From assembly GCA_039821555.1 (NCBI GenBank), contig JBCBNX010000006.1:186001-250000 (forward strand): a stretch of DNA of 64,000 nt, written 5' to 3'. Numbering within the stretch: position 1 is the stretch's first letter; each line of letters opens with the position of its first letter. The position numbers and the translations under genes were made by a program. The notes beneath the pieces are model-generated. The model made no database searches. It was not told the origin of the DNA and saw only the letters and a list, made by a program, of their open reading frames with translations. Shown here piece by piece: positions 26,141-34,481 of the stretch. The DNA comes from Bacteroidota bacterium (lineage in GTDB: Bacteria; Bacteroidota; Rhodothermia; Rhodothermales; Rubricoccaceae).

Positions 26141-28327
26141 ATGCGTTCGTCTCTCCACGCTCTCTTGAGCCGGTTTCGACCTGCTTCACTCTCGTCCAAG
26201 CGTTCCCGACGGGCCGTCGATGGCGTGTGGCTCGCGTCGCTGTTCGCGCCGCTCGTGTTCCTGGTGGTAGTGAGTCGCCTCATGGAGATGAGCAACGTGG
26301 GCATGATCGGGCTGGATGGGTTCCTGGGGCGCATCTGGATGTATGCGCCGCTGCCCGCGCTCGGGCTGGGCATCGGCGTGACCACCATCGCGATGACGCG
26401 CAGGCGGCACCCGGCCGTAGCCGTCGCTCTCGGGCTGGGGGCGTGCGTGCTGACCTGGCAGGCGGCGAAGGCGCTGCCCGTCTGGTGGCTCCAGGGCTGG
26501 CTCTCCACGCTGCCGCTGGCCTACATGCAGTGGGACCTCGTGTGGGTGAGCCTGTTGCTCCTCGCCTCGACGGCTTGGCTGGCCGCGCCGCCGCGCGCCG
26601 GATCGCTCGCCCTGCGCCGTACCGCCATTCAACTCGGCGCGGTGGGCGTGGCGGTGTTCTATGCCTTCGAGGCGATGCTTTGCCTGACGATTGGGATGCC
26701 TGGGGTCTACTACCCCGCCATGGATGTCGTCGCCAATGCGCGTGCGTTGCTGCCGGTGTTGCTAGACAGCGCGTCACCGACGAAGGTGATGGTGGCGCTG
26801 CTGCCGGGGAGCATTCTGCTCGGTCCCATGCTCGTGACAGCGCTGCGACGGCGGCAAGCAGCCCTCCCGGAAGCACCGAGAGCGCACAGCGGCGCGGCCT
26901 ACCTGGTGTGGGGAACGACCGCCGTGATGCTCGGCCTGATGGTCATGCCGCCTCCTGCGACGGAGCGAGTGGTCGAGAGCGCGGTCGCCCGCTTCCTCGC
27001 GACGGCCTACCACGACACGCAGCAGCCGGTCCCCGAGGCCAGCGGCGACGCGATGGCTTTCGACACCCACCACCTCCGCCTGGTCCCGGGCGCGGAGACC
27101 TCTGACGCCGCGACGCCCGACTCGACAGCACAGACGAAACGGCGCAACGTCGTAGTGATCCTGCTCGAATCCGTCCGCGCCACCGCCACCACGCCCTACG
27201 ACAGCACGCTCGCCACCATGCCGTTCCTGAACGGACTCGCTAGGCGCGGCACGGTCTACGAGCGGACGTACGCCTCGGCGTCGTACACCAACAAGTCGAT
27301 TGTGACGGTCTTTGGCGGCGTGCCGCCGAGCCCCGTCCCGTTCGTTGAGAAAGCCGAAGCGTTCCCCGGTGGGCTGCCGACGCCTGGGCTCCCGTCCATG
27401 CTTCGCGCACATGGCTACCGCACGGCGTTCATTACCCCAGCCACGTTCGAGTTCGAGCGCAAGGACCTCATCCTCGAAAACCTCGGCTTTGAGGAAATGC
27501 TAGGGGACGGCGACCACGACACGGACGGGTACACACCGAAAGCCTACTTCGGCTACGAGGACCGGATCACGCTCCCCACACTCGAACGCTGGCTCGACGA
27601 CCCCGACCCGCGTCCCTTCTTTCTCAGCCTCCTCACGCTCTCGGCCCACCACCCCTACGATACACCGCCCGACTTCCCTCTCCGCAGGTACGTCCGCGAC
27701 GATGAACTGAACGCCTACTACAACGCGATTCGCTACACCGACGTCTACCTCCGCGAGGTGTTTGCGCTCTTCCGCGACCGCGGCCTGCTCGACGAGACGC
27801 TCTTCGTTATTACCGGGGACCACGGCGAGGCCTTCGGTGAACACGGCGCACGCACACACGGCGATGTGCTCTGGGACGAAGTGCTCCACGTACCGATGGT
27901 CCTCTTCGGACCTGGTATCCCTGCAGGCATCCGCGACGGAGAGGGACGGCATCACATCGATGTCGTGCCCACCATTGCAGAATGGCTCGACTACGACCTC
28001 GTGGACGGGACACTACCTGGGCACTCGATGTTTGCGCCGCCGCCGCCTGGACGCCGTGTCTACCACACGATGAAGAGCGGCCGCAATGCCCTTGCCCTGC
28101 GTGTCGACGGGAAGAAATACATCTACTGGGGCCGCCGCCGCCCCATGATGGTCTTCGACACGATCGCCGACCCGTTCGAACTGCGCAACATCGCCCACGA
28201 ACTCCCTGAGGGCGAACGCCGCGCCGTCGAGGCCGAACTTGTCCGGTGGCGTCACAGCGTCGAGTTGGCCTACGAAGAGGCCCGCGCGCTCGCTACCGAG
28301 CGTCAGAGCGTAACATCATCCTCGTAG
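26141..28327 (+). CDS. membrane sulfatase / LTA synthase-like phosphoglycerol transferase
   Basis: 728 residues. About five transmembrane helices fill residues 1-270. The extracytoplasmic sulfatase-superfamily domain starts NVVVILLESVRATATTPYD; the Thr in SYTNKS is in the place of the nucleophile. Metal-site regions are GDHGEAFGEHG and HVPMVLFGPG. The layout equals LtaS/MdoB-type enzymes that move phosphoglycerol or phosphoethanolamine onto surface glycans or lipids. Teichoic acid is not expected in this phylum, so a lipid or periplasmic glycan acceptor is likelier. The last 25 nt overlap the 3' end of the convergent Kef gene. Confidence 0.88.
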   Translation: MRSSLHALLSRFRPASLSSKRSRRAVDGVWLASLFAPLVFLVVVSRLMEMSNVGMIGLDGFLGRIWMYAPLPALGLGIGVTTIAMTRRRHPAVAVALGLGACVLTWQAAKALPVWWLQGWLSTLPLAYMQWDLVWVSLLLLASTAWLAAPPRAGSLALRRTAIQLGAVGVAVFYAFEAMLCLTIGMPGVYYPAMDVVANARALLPVLLDSASPTKVMVALLPGSILLGPMLVTALRRRQAALPEAPRAHSGAAYLVWGTTAVMLGLMVMPPPATERVVESAVARFLATAYHDTQQPVPEASGDAMAFDTHHLRLVPGAETSDAATPDSTAQTKRRNVVVILLESVRATATTPYDSTLATMPFLNGLARRGTVYERTYASASYTNKSIVTVFGGVPPSPVPFVEKAEAFPGGLPTPGLPSMLRAHGYRTAFITPATFEFERKDLILENLGFEEMLGDGDHDTDGYTPKAYFGYEDRITLPTLERWLDDPDPRPFFLSLLTLSAHHPYDTPPDFPLRRYVRDDELNAYYNAIRYTDVYLREVFALFRDRGLLDETLFVITGDHGEAFGEHGARTHGDVLWDEVLHVPMVLFGPGIPAGIRDGEGRHHIDVVPTIAEWLDYDLVDGTLPGHSMFAPPPPGRRVYHTMKSGRNALALRVDGKKYIYWGRRRPMMVFDTIADPFELRNIAHELPEGERRAVEAELVRWRHSVELAYEEARALATERQSVTSSS

Positions 28328-30711
28328 CACCAGCCCCATGTCTCGCCGGGTTCAAGCGAGCGGATGATGGCGTGGCCGGTCGCCTCGTAGTGCTTCCTCG
28401 CGTGCTGGTTGGGCGACGAGTCGCAGCAGCCGACATACCCGCAGACCATGCAGATGCGGAGGTGCACCCACCAGTCGCCGGTCTTGAGGCAATCCTCACA
28501 GCCGTGGGCCGAGGGCTGGACCGGCCGGATCTGGTGGAGGTGTGAGCACTTCTTCGCGGCCTCTGGGTCGGGTTCCAGCGTGTACGTTCGCTCGGTGTCG
28601 ATCCGCCGCCGCATCGAAGGCGTAACCTGCGAGGGCGTTGGGTACGGGTTCGGTGGTGGCGGTCCTGCATCGCCACCGTCGTTGCCTGCCGAGCCCTCGC
28701 CCGGGTCACTACGGAAGAGCGGCGCGAGATGCTTGAACGCGTCCGTCGGCCCTTCGAGTGTGAGCGTGTTGCCGGGATGCAGCACCGTGCTAGGTCCGGG
28801 GTGCTCGTAGGTCGTCCCGTCCTGCACGACAGCGAGCGCCGTCACGTCGTGCTCGTCGAGGTGAAGCTCGTCGAGCGACCGCTCTGCGGCCATCGCGGTC
28901 TTGCGGATGGTGACCGTGCGCGTCATGTGGCTGGCCTCGTCGGTCACGACGGGCTCGACCGTCTCGGCATCGCGGTCGAAGGCCGCGTAGTTGCCCGCGC
29001 GGAGCGCTTCCTCTGCGTCCAGGATGCGATCCGGCTCGATCTGGTACTGACGCAGGACCTCCTCGAAGAGCGCCACGAGCGCTTCGAGGTCCTCGGCGAT
29101 CACGCGGTCTACACCGCCCTCGTTCAGGTGGTGGATGTCCAGGTGCGTGCGCGTGCTCGCGATGATGCGGGTGGTCGGGCTGAGCACACCTGCTACGGCG
29201 GCAACGCGGTGTGCCATCGCCGGGCCGTCGTCAGGGATGACGAGCAGCTTGGCACGGTCGAGGCCGAGCGCGTTGAGGATGTGCTGCTTCGAGTAGTCGC
29301 CACGCAACACGTGTAGGCCCATGGCTTCGGCTTCGCGGGCGCCCTCTGGCGAAAGCGTCGCCACCACGAAGGGCACGCCCGAGCCGCGTAGCACCCGGAC
29401 GAGCTTCCGGGCGGCTCCGCCGTAGCCCGCCACGATCACGTGGTCGTGGAGGTGTGCGAAGTGCGCGTCGTCGACGGTGGGCATCGGCGCCGCGGCGTCG
29501 CTGGCTGCGCCCATCTTGTCCCGAAGCTTGCCCTGCACGCGGCCCGCGAGCGCTACCAGACCCGGCGTCGCAGCCATCATCAGGACCGTCGCGGCGATGA
29601 ACGTCTGCGCGCCGTCCGCCCCCATGCCTGCAGGGGTGAGCCCGACTTCGCGGCCTGCGCGCTCCAGCACGAACGAGAACTCGCCCACCTGCGCCAGCGT
29701 CAGGCCGGTCGCCGCCGCCACCGGCAGGCTGTAGCCCAGCATCCGCACGCTCGCCATCGCGATCACGGCCTTCAGCAGCAACAGCACCACGACGATGCCG
29801 AGCACGAGCGGCAGGTTCTGCACCAGAAAGCCGAGGTCGAGCAGCATCCCTACGGAGACGAAGAACGTCGCCGAGAAGAGGATCTGGAGCGGCAGGATCT
29901 CTCCGAAGGCGTGCTCGGAGAACTTCGACTCGCTCACGACGAGGCCCGCGAGGAACGCGCCTAGCGAGATCGACACGCCCGCAAGGCCGACGAGGTAGGC
30001 GGTCCCGAGGCAAATGCCTACAATCACGAGCAGGAACACCTCCGACGAGCACGTCCGCGCCACCGCTTCGAGAAGGGGCGGCATGAGCCGCTGCGCCACC
30101 ACGAACACGAGCACGATCACGCCGAGGGCCGTCCCGAGCGCCTGCGCGATGTCGAGCGGCCCACCGCCCGCGCCCGCCAGCATCGGCACGAGCAGCACCA
30201 TCACGATGATCGCAATGTCTTGGAAGATGAGCAGGCCCACCGACGCCTGCCCGGCCTCGGTGCCCGTCTCGTTGCGGTCGCCGAGCAGCTTCAGGACGAT
30301 GGCCGTCGAGGAGAGCGCGACGAGGAAGCCCGTGAAGATGCCCACTTTCCAGTCAACGCCGAAGGGCAGCAGGATGAGCGTCACTGCCGCGGTCGTGAGC
30401 CCGACCTGCAGGCCGCCGCCGCCCACGATGAGGCGCCGGATCTTGGCGAGCTTCTCTAAGCTGAACTCGATGCCGATGGTGAAGAGCAGCAGCAGCACGC
30501 CGATCTCCGCCGTCGCGTCGACGAGCTCGATGTCCTTGACGAGGCCCAACTGGTTCGGCCCGATGATGACGCCCGCGATGAGAAAGCCCACGATGGGCAC
30601 CAGCCCGATCCGCTTGGAGACGTAGGCGATGACGGCCCCCGCCAGCACCAGCGCGACGACTTCGGTGAGGTAGGCGGGCAGCGCGCCGGCTGCGAAGACG
30701 GGGTAGGGCAT
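28303..30711 (-). CDS. Kef-type cation/proton antiporter with TrkA domains and C-terminal UBP zinc finger
   Basis: 802 residues from the ATG at 30711. The first ~390 residues are a monovalent cation:proton antiporter-2 domain (VPIVGFLIAGVIIGPNQLG; EIGVLLLLFTIGIEFSLEKL). A TrkA-N domain follows (VIVAGYGGAARKLVRVLR), then a TrkA-C-like domain. Residues ~722-802 are a UBP-type zinc finger: CSHLHQI, GCEDCLKTGDWWVHLRIC, VCGYVGCCDSS, and HARKHYEATGHAI. The antiporter would exchange K+ or Na+ for H+ with nucleotide control by the Rossmann domain. The zinc finger may sense a ligand or bind a protein tail. It is divergent from the sigma factor gene, with an octamer array between. Confidence 0.9.
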   Translation of the reverse strand: MPYPVFAAGALPAYLTEVVALVLAGAVIAYVSKRIGLVPIVGFLIAGVIIGPNQLGLVKDIELVDATAEIGVLLLLFTIGIEFSLEKLAKIRRLIVGGGGLQVGLTTAAVTLILLPFGVDWKVGIFTGFLVALSSTAIVLKLLGDRNETGTEAGQASVGLLIFQDIAIIVMVLLVPMLAGAGGGPLDIAQALGTALGVIVLVFVVAQRLMPPLLEAVARTCSSEVFLLVIVGICLGTAYLVGLAGVSISLGAFLAGLVVSESKFSEHAFGEILPLQILFSATFFVSVGMLLDLGFLVQNLPLVLGIVVVLLLLKAVIAMASVRMLGYSLPVAAATGLTLAQVGEFSFVLERAGREVGLTPAGMGADGAQTFIAATVLMMAATPGLVALAGRVQGKLRDKMGAASDAAAPMPTVDDAHFAHLHDHVIVAGYGGAARKLVRVLRGSGVPFVVATLSPEGAREAEAMGLHVLRGDYSKQHILNALGLDRAKLLVIPDDGPAMAHRVAAVAGVLSPTTRIIASTRTHLDIHHLNEGGVDRVIAEDLEALVALFEEVLRQYQIEPDRILDAEEALRAGNYAAFDRDAETVEPVVTDEASHMTRTVTIRKTAMAAERSLDELHLDEHDVTALAVVQDGTTYEHPGPSTVLHPGNTLTLEGPTDAFKHLAPLFRSDPGEGSAGNDGGDAGPPPPNPYPTPSQVTPSMRRRIDTERTYTLEPDPEAAKKCSHLHQIRPVQPSAHGCEDCLKTGDWWVHLRICMVCGYVGCCDSSPNQHARKHYEATGHAIIRSLEPGETWGWCYEDDVTL

Positions 30712-30862
30712 GGGGTGAGGAGTTGGGGACCGGATGCCAGAGAATACCACCCCGGGTGGATTGTTCACGGGTCCTACCCGAAGTGGTTGGTGAGTGGGCC
30801 GGTGTCGCGGTGTGGCGGTGTCACCATGGGACTTGGCGTGGTAAATCGGGCGCACACCTTTT

Positions 30863-30934
30863 CACTGCCTCACTGCCTCACTGCCTCACTGCCTCACTGC
30901 CTCACTGCCTCACTGCCTCACTGCCTCACTGCCT
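30863..30934. repeat. perfect octanucleotide tandem repeat, nine copies
   Basis: cactgcct repeated nine times without a mismatch (72 nt), between the divergent Kef gene and the ECF sigma gene. A longer sigma reading frame would translate it, but the period of 8 and the lack of family similarity make it non-coding. Copy number is likely to vary by slippage. Confidence 0.92.
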
Positions 30935-31005
30935 CAGTCACCAACCCCTACCTTGTGACCTTTCGCCGCCGCGTGGCGGCTCCCCTCGCAAAACCACCCC
31001 TGCCC

Positions 31006-31611
31006 ATGTCCGCGCCTCGGTCCAAGTCCGTGTTGGACGCCGCGTTCGTAGTCCGTGCCCAGAACGGCGATGAGATCGCCCGGTCTCGGCTGTTGCGCGC
31101 CCTGGAACCGATCCTCCGGGGCTTCTTCATCAAGCGCGCCGGCCACCGCGCCGAGATCGACGACCTCGTCCAGAACACCCTCGTGCGCGTCCACACCGGC
31201 CTCGGTGACCTCAACGACCCCGCCCGCCTCAAGGCGTTCGCGATGAAAGCGGCCTTCTTCGAACTGCAAGACCTCTACCGGGGCCGCTACACCGCCCGCG
31301 AGTCGCTGTTCGACCCCGACCTCCCCGGCCCCGCCAGCCCCGACACGACGGCGAGCACCGGCCTGGGTCTCGATCTCGACCGCGCCCTCTCCGAGCTGAC
31401 CGACCACGCTCGTGAGATCATCGAGCTGCGTGAGCAGGGCTACCGCTACACCGAGATCGCCGAGACGCTCGGCACCACCGAGGCCGCTGTCAAGATGCAG
31501 GTCAAGCGCGCCTTCCAAAAGCTGCGCGACCTCCTCGCAGTCTTCGCGGTGATCCTCGCCGGCTCTGTGACGCTGCCCACGCTGGGCGCGGCTCTCAAAG
31601 GGCTGGCTTGA
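31006..31611 (+). CDS. ECF RNA polymerase sigma factor
   Basis: 201 residues from the ATG at 31006. Region 2 is FIKRAGHRAEIDDLVQNTLVRVHTGLG. Region 4 carries the helix-turn-helix HAREIIELREQGYRYTEIAETLGTTEAAVKMQVKRAFQ. After region 4 the chain goes on with an unusual hydrophobic tail of ~24 residues (DLLAVFAVILAGSVTLPTLG), long enough to span or dip into the membrane. A FecR-type anti-sigma gene follows 93 nt downstream, so the pair fits the FecI/FecR mode of surface signalling, but no TonB-dependent receptor is adjacent. Confidence 0.9.
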   Translation: MSAPRSKSVLDAAFVVRAQNGDEIARSRLLRALEPILRGFFIKRAGHRAEIDDLVQNTLVRVHTGLGDLNDPARLKAFAMKAAFFELQDLYRGRYTARESLFDPDLPGPASPDTTASTGLGLDLDRALSELTDHAREIIELREQGYRYTEIAETLGTTEAAVKMQVKRAFQKLRDLLAVFAVILAGSVTLPTLGAALKGLA

Positions 31612-31704
31612 CCTTGTACAACGCTCGCACAACGCACCCCCCGCGTCCCCGACTTCTCTCCCACGCCCAACGGGCTGCCAACCACGCTGACGCCGCCGAC
31701 TCCG

Positions 31705-32955
31705 ATGGCTTCTTCTCCGATGTCTCCGGACACCCTCGCCCTCTACGACTCCCTCGCACCCGCCGAGCAGGCCGCGCTCCGTGCTGCCCTGGCCGAGGAC
31801 GCTAACCTCCGCGCGGCGTTCGATCGGTGGCGCGCCGTCCGCGTGACCGTCCGCGCCGACCTCGACGCGGCGGTGCCCGACCGGCACCTCTTTGTGCTCT
31901 ACGCGCTCGGCGAGGACGACCCCGCACTCTTGTCAGACGACGAAGCAGCGCGCGTAGCCGCTGCCAAGGCCGATCTCGACGCCGCCGTGCATCGCTATCC
32001 GGGCCTCCGCGCGGCCGTGCGCCGGGTCTGGGCCGACCGCATGGCGTTCGACGCGGCCTGGGACGAACTTGCCGAGGCGTCCTTTGCTGAAGCGGCGATG
32101 GCTGATGTCCGTGCGGAAACGCCGACGAACCTGACAGTCAGCACGACCTCGACGTCTGATCCTGCCGTGAAGCGCCGCGCTGCGGATCGAGGTAGCCTCG
32201 GACGCGCGACGACGCTGCGTGGGGGCGCGCGGTGGGTCTGGCGCATCAGCGCCGCCGTGGCCGTGGTGGCCTTCGTGGCCGTGGCCATCTCCATTCTGGT
32301 GCGCGACAGCGGCTTCGACACGATCCAGACGGCGTCGGGCGTGACCCAAGTCATCGAGCTCGCCGACGGTTCGACGGTGGAACTGGCCGAGAACACGACG
32401 CTGATGGTGGCCGCGGCCGGCAGCGACCGCTCGCCGCGCTACGTCCGGCTCCGCGCAGGCACCGCGCTCTTCGACGTGCGGGAGAGCTCCGAGCCGTTCA
32501 TCGTGGAGACGACGCCAGCCCGCACGACCGTCCTCGGCACCGTGTTTACCGTCGAGACGACGGACGCACAGACCGAGGTGACGCTGCTGAGCGGCGCCGT
32601 GGAACTCGTCTCGCGGGTGCAGCCGGGGCAGGCGGTGACGCTCTCGCCCGGCCAGCGTAGCGAGGTGGTCGGCGGCGATGCCCCGACGGCACCGGAGCGC
32701 GTGGATGCCCAGTTGGCCGCCTCGTGGGCCCGCTACTTCTACTTCGAGCAAACGCCGCTCTCCGTAGCGGCGGCTGAGCTGAGCGCGCACTACAGCGTCG
32801 CCATCGACGTGGGCGAGACGCTGGCTGCCGAGACGTTCACCTCCGCTGGTAGCCTGGAACGCGCCATGCCCGTCGAGGACCTCCTCGATCTCTTGGCCCG
32901 CTCGCAAGGCTCCCGCGTCGAGGCTGTCGAGGGTGGCTATCGCCTCGTGCCGTAG
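31705..32955 (+). CDS. FecR-domain anti-sigma factor
   Basis: 416 residues. A cytoplasmic N-terminal part (~185 residues, Ala/Asp-rich helices) precedes one transmembrane helix (ISAAVAVVAFVAVAISILV, near 195-213). The periplasmic FecR domain has TQVIELADGSTVELAENTTL, RLRAGTALFDV and TTVLGTVFTVET. The C-terminal part (YFYFEQTPLSVAAAELSAHY) resembles the STN/DUF4974 domain that contacts TonB-dependent receptors. It should hold or activate the sigma factor encoded just upstream. The N-terminal part is longer than in most FecR proteins. Confidence 0.9.
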   Translation: MASSPMSPDTLALYDSLAPAEQAALRAALAEDANLRAAFDRWRAVRVTVRADLDAAVPDRHLFVLYALGEDDPALLSDDEAARVAAAKADLDAAVHRYPGLRAAVRRVWADRMAFDAAWDELAEASFAEAAMADVRAETPTNLTVSTTSTSDPAVKRRAADRGSLGRATTLRGGARWVWRISAAVAVVAFVAVAISILVRDSGFDTIQTASGVTQVIELADGSTVELAENTTLMVAAAGSDRSPRYVRLRAGTALFDVRESSEPFIVETTPARTTVLGTVFTVETTDAQTEVTLLSGAVELVSRVQPGQAVTLSPGQRSEVVGGDAPTAPERVDAQLAASWARYFYFEQTPLSVAAAELSAHYSVAIDVGETLAAETFTSAGSLERAMPVEDLLDLLARSQGSRVEAVEGGYRLVP

Positions 32956-33129
32956 GGCCGACGCAAGAAAAGAGGGTGTAGCCGTTTCTCAACCACAGTA
33001 GGCGGCGTCCCTCGTCATGAGTCCTGGGTAAGGCCCTTCATGGTGTGCGGCCTGCTTTCGTTGGCCAGAGTATCCCGATGGGATCTCGGTGGCGGACGTC
33101 CAGGGACCACAGGCACGGGGACCTAAACG

Positions 33130-33166
33130 AACGCCCCCGACCGCCGCAGTGGCAGCCGGGGGCGTT
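33130..33166. terminator. bidirectional terminator between fecR-like and tonB genes
   Basis: aacgcccccg (33130-33139) pairs perfectly with cgggggcgtt (33157-33166). Short T tracts occur on both sides (tcgttt on the complement; gtggttt forward). It serves the convergent FecR and TonB genes. Confidence 0.75.
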
Positions 33167-33196
33167 GTGGTTTGAGGGGGCGTGAGCCCTGGCGCC

Positions 33197-33877
33197 TTAG
33201 CGCAAGCGGAAGGTCACCGGCAGCGAGAACTGCACCTTCACGGGGCGACCGCGCTGCATGCCGGGGCGGAACTTCAGATCGCGGACGCAGCGGAGCGCCT
33301 CGTCGTCCGTGCCGCCGCCGATGCCGCGCACAACCTGCGGGCTGACCACGTTGCCACGCTCATCCACGACGAACTGCACGAACACACGGCCTTCGATGCC
33401 AGCGCGTTTGGCCATCTCCGGGTAGCGGATGCAGCCCTGGAGTGCAGCCATGCCCTCAGCCTCGTTTGGCAGCAAGACCGGCTGTTGCTCCACGATGCGA
33501 AAGATCTCCGGCTCTTCGGGCTCGGGCTCGGGCTCGTCCGCAGCCGGCGGCGGGGGCGGCGGGGGCGGCGGCGCGTCATTCAGGTCGAGATCCATGTCGA
33601 GGTCGATCTCCTCGTCTTCGAGGAGTTCTTCGTCGGGGACTTCAACGGGGGACGGCGGCTTGGGCGGCGGCGGCGGCGTCTCGATCTGCTGCGTCTGCTC
33701 GATCTCCTCGATCTCGATGCGCTCCATCTCCATCTCGACGATCTCGAACTCCGCCTCGGCGCGGTACGGCGTGATGAAGGCCGCGAGCACGAGGCCGAGC
33801 GAGAGCAGCATGCCGATCTGAACCACGATCGGATACTGTCGCTTCAGGTCGGCTTCCGGGGCTTTGCGAAGGGCCAT
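33197..33877 (-). CDS. tonB: energy transducer TonB
   Basis: 226 residues from the ATG at 33877 (MALRKAPEADLKRQYPIVV). One N-terminal transmembrane helix (IGMLLSLGLVLAAFI) is followed by a Glu-rich segment and Pro-rich linkers (ETPPPPPKPPSP and a run of nine Pro). The C-terminal TonB domain has GCIRYPEMAKRAGIEGRVFVQFVVDERGNV and a final KVQFSLPVTFRLR. It couples proton motive force via ExbB/ExbD to outer-membrane receptors; those genes are elsewhere. Confidence 0.95.
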   Translation of the reverse strand: MALRKAPEADLKRQYPIVVQIGMLLSLGLVLAAFITPYRAEAEFEIVEMEMERIEIEEIEQTQQIETPPPPPKPPSPVEVPDEELLEDEEIDLDMDLDLNDAPPPPPPPPPAADEPEPEPEEPEIFRIVEQQPVLLPNEAEGMAALQGCIRYPEMAKRAGIEGRVFVQFVVDERGNVVSPQVVRGIGGGTDDEALRCVRDLKFRPGMQRGRPVKVQFSLPVTFRLR

Positions 33878-34047
33878 GGGATTCCTCTGGGCAGGTGGGC
33901 GAACGCGTTCCAAACGGATGGAGCGTCCAGGCTAGTCTTTTCGGGAATGGGAAAGGGGTCCGCCGCGTTCCGAAATCGGTCGGATCAGCACGTCGCGAGC
34001 GTGCACGAACCTACGGAGCGCGGGTCCCTTCAATCAAGCCAGACACG

Positions 34048-34434
34048 TCACGTGTCCGAAAGTTGCTCACGATGCTCGCGACGTCGCTCCCACCACAGCC
34101 AGTAGCCTACGCCGAGTACCATCCCGAGTCCGTCTGCCAGGGCGTCGTACGGGTCCGGCTTGCGCTCCCACGGGAGCATGCCCTGGTAGAGTTCGGTCCC
34201 GATGCCAAACACGATGCCGCCGACGAGGACCCAAGGCCATGCCTCTCGGGGCATCGCACGCATCCACAGTACCCCGAGCACGGCAAACAGCCCCAGGTGG
34301 GCCACCTTGTCGAACGAGAGCAAGTCGGGTGGCAGGTCCTGACCTGGAATCGAGAAGAGCGCAAGACACAGGAGCGTCCAGGCGAAGGCGGGGGATTTGC
34401 GATTTGAGATAGACGATTTTTGATTGGAGGACAT
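34048..34434 (-). CDS. VanZ-like membrane protein
   Basis: 128 residues from the ATG at 34434; an upstream ATG at 34458 is possible. Three or four transmembrane helices. The VanZ pattern is clear: SFDKVAHLGLFAVLG, GGIVFGIGTELYQGMLPWERKPDPYDALADGLG. The charged N-terminus (SSNQKSSISNRK) is encoded by a heptamer array. Role unknown; VanZ gives low-level teicoplanin resistance in enterococci, but most family members are uncharacterised. Confidence 0.85.
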   Translation of the reverse strand: MSSNQKSSISNRKSPAFAWTLLCLALFSIPGQDLPPDLLSFDKVAHLGLFAVLGVLWMRAMPREAWPWVLVGGIVFGIGTELYQGMLPWERKPDPYDALADGLGMVLGVGYWLWWERRREHREQLSDT

Positions 34435-34481
34435 GGTCGGACAGAATGGGTGGACCACCGCAAATCAGAAATCGAAAAGCA
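34394..34481. repeat. inverted heptamer arrays between VanZ and NAD(P)HX repair genes
   Basis: Left units in phase: gatttgc, gatttga, gatagac, gattttt, gattgga (34394-34428). Right units: gcaaatc, agaaatc, gaaaagc (34460-34480), complementary in kind. A ggtgg-accacc-type hairpin lies between. The left half encodes the VanZ N-terminus and the right half the last residues and stop of the NAD(P)HX enzyme. Confidence 0.6.

Noticed and set aside
30863..30934. CRISPR array
   Set aside because: Units of 8 nt without spacers; this is a simple tandem repeat.
30715..31005. N-terminal extension of the ECF sigma factor across the octamer array
   Set aside because: The translated repeat (LPHCLTAS units) has no family similarity and the sigma fold begins right after the ATG at 31006.
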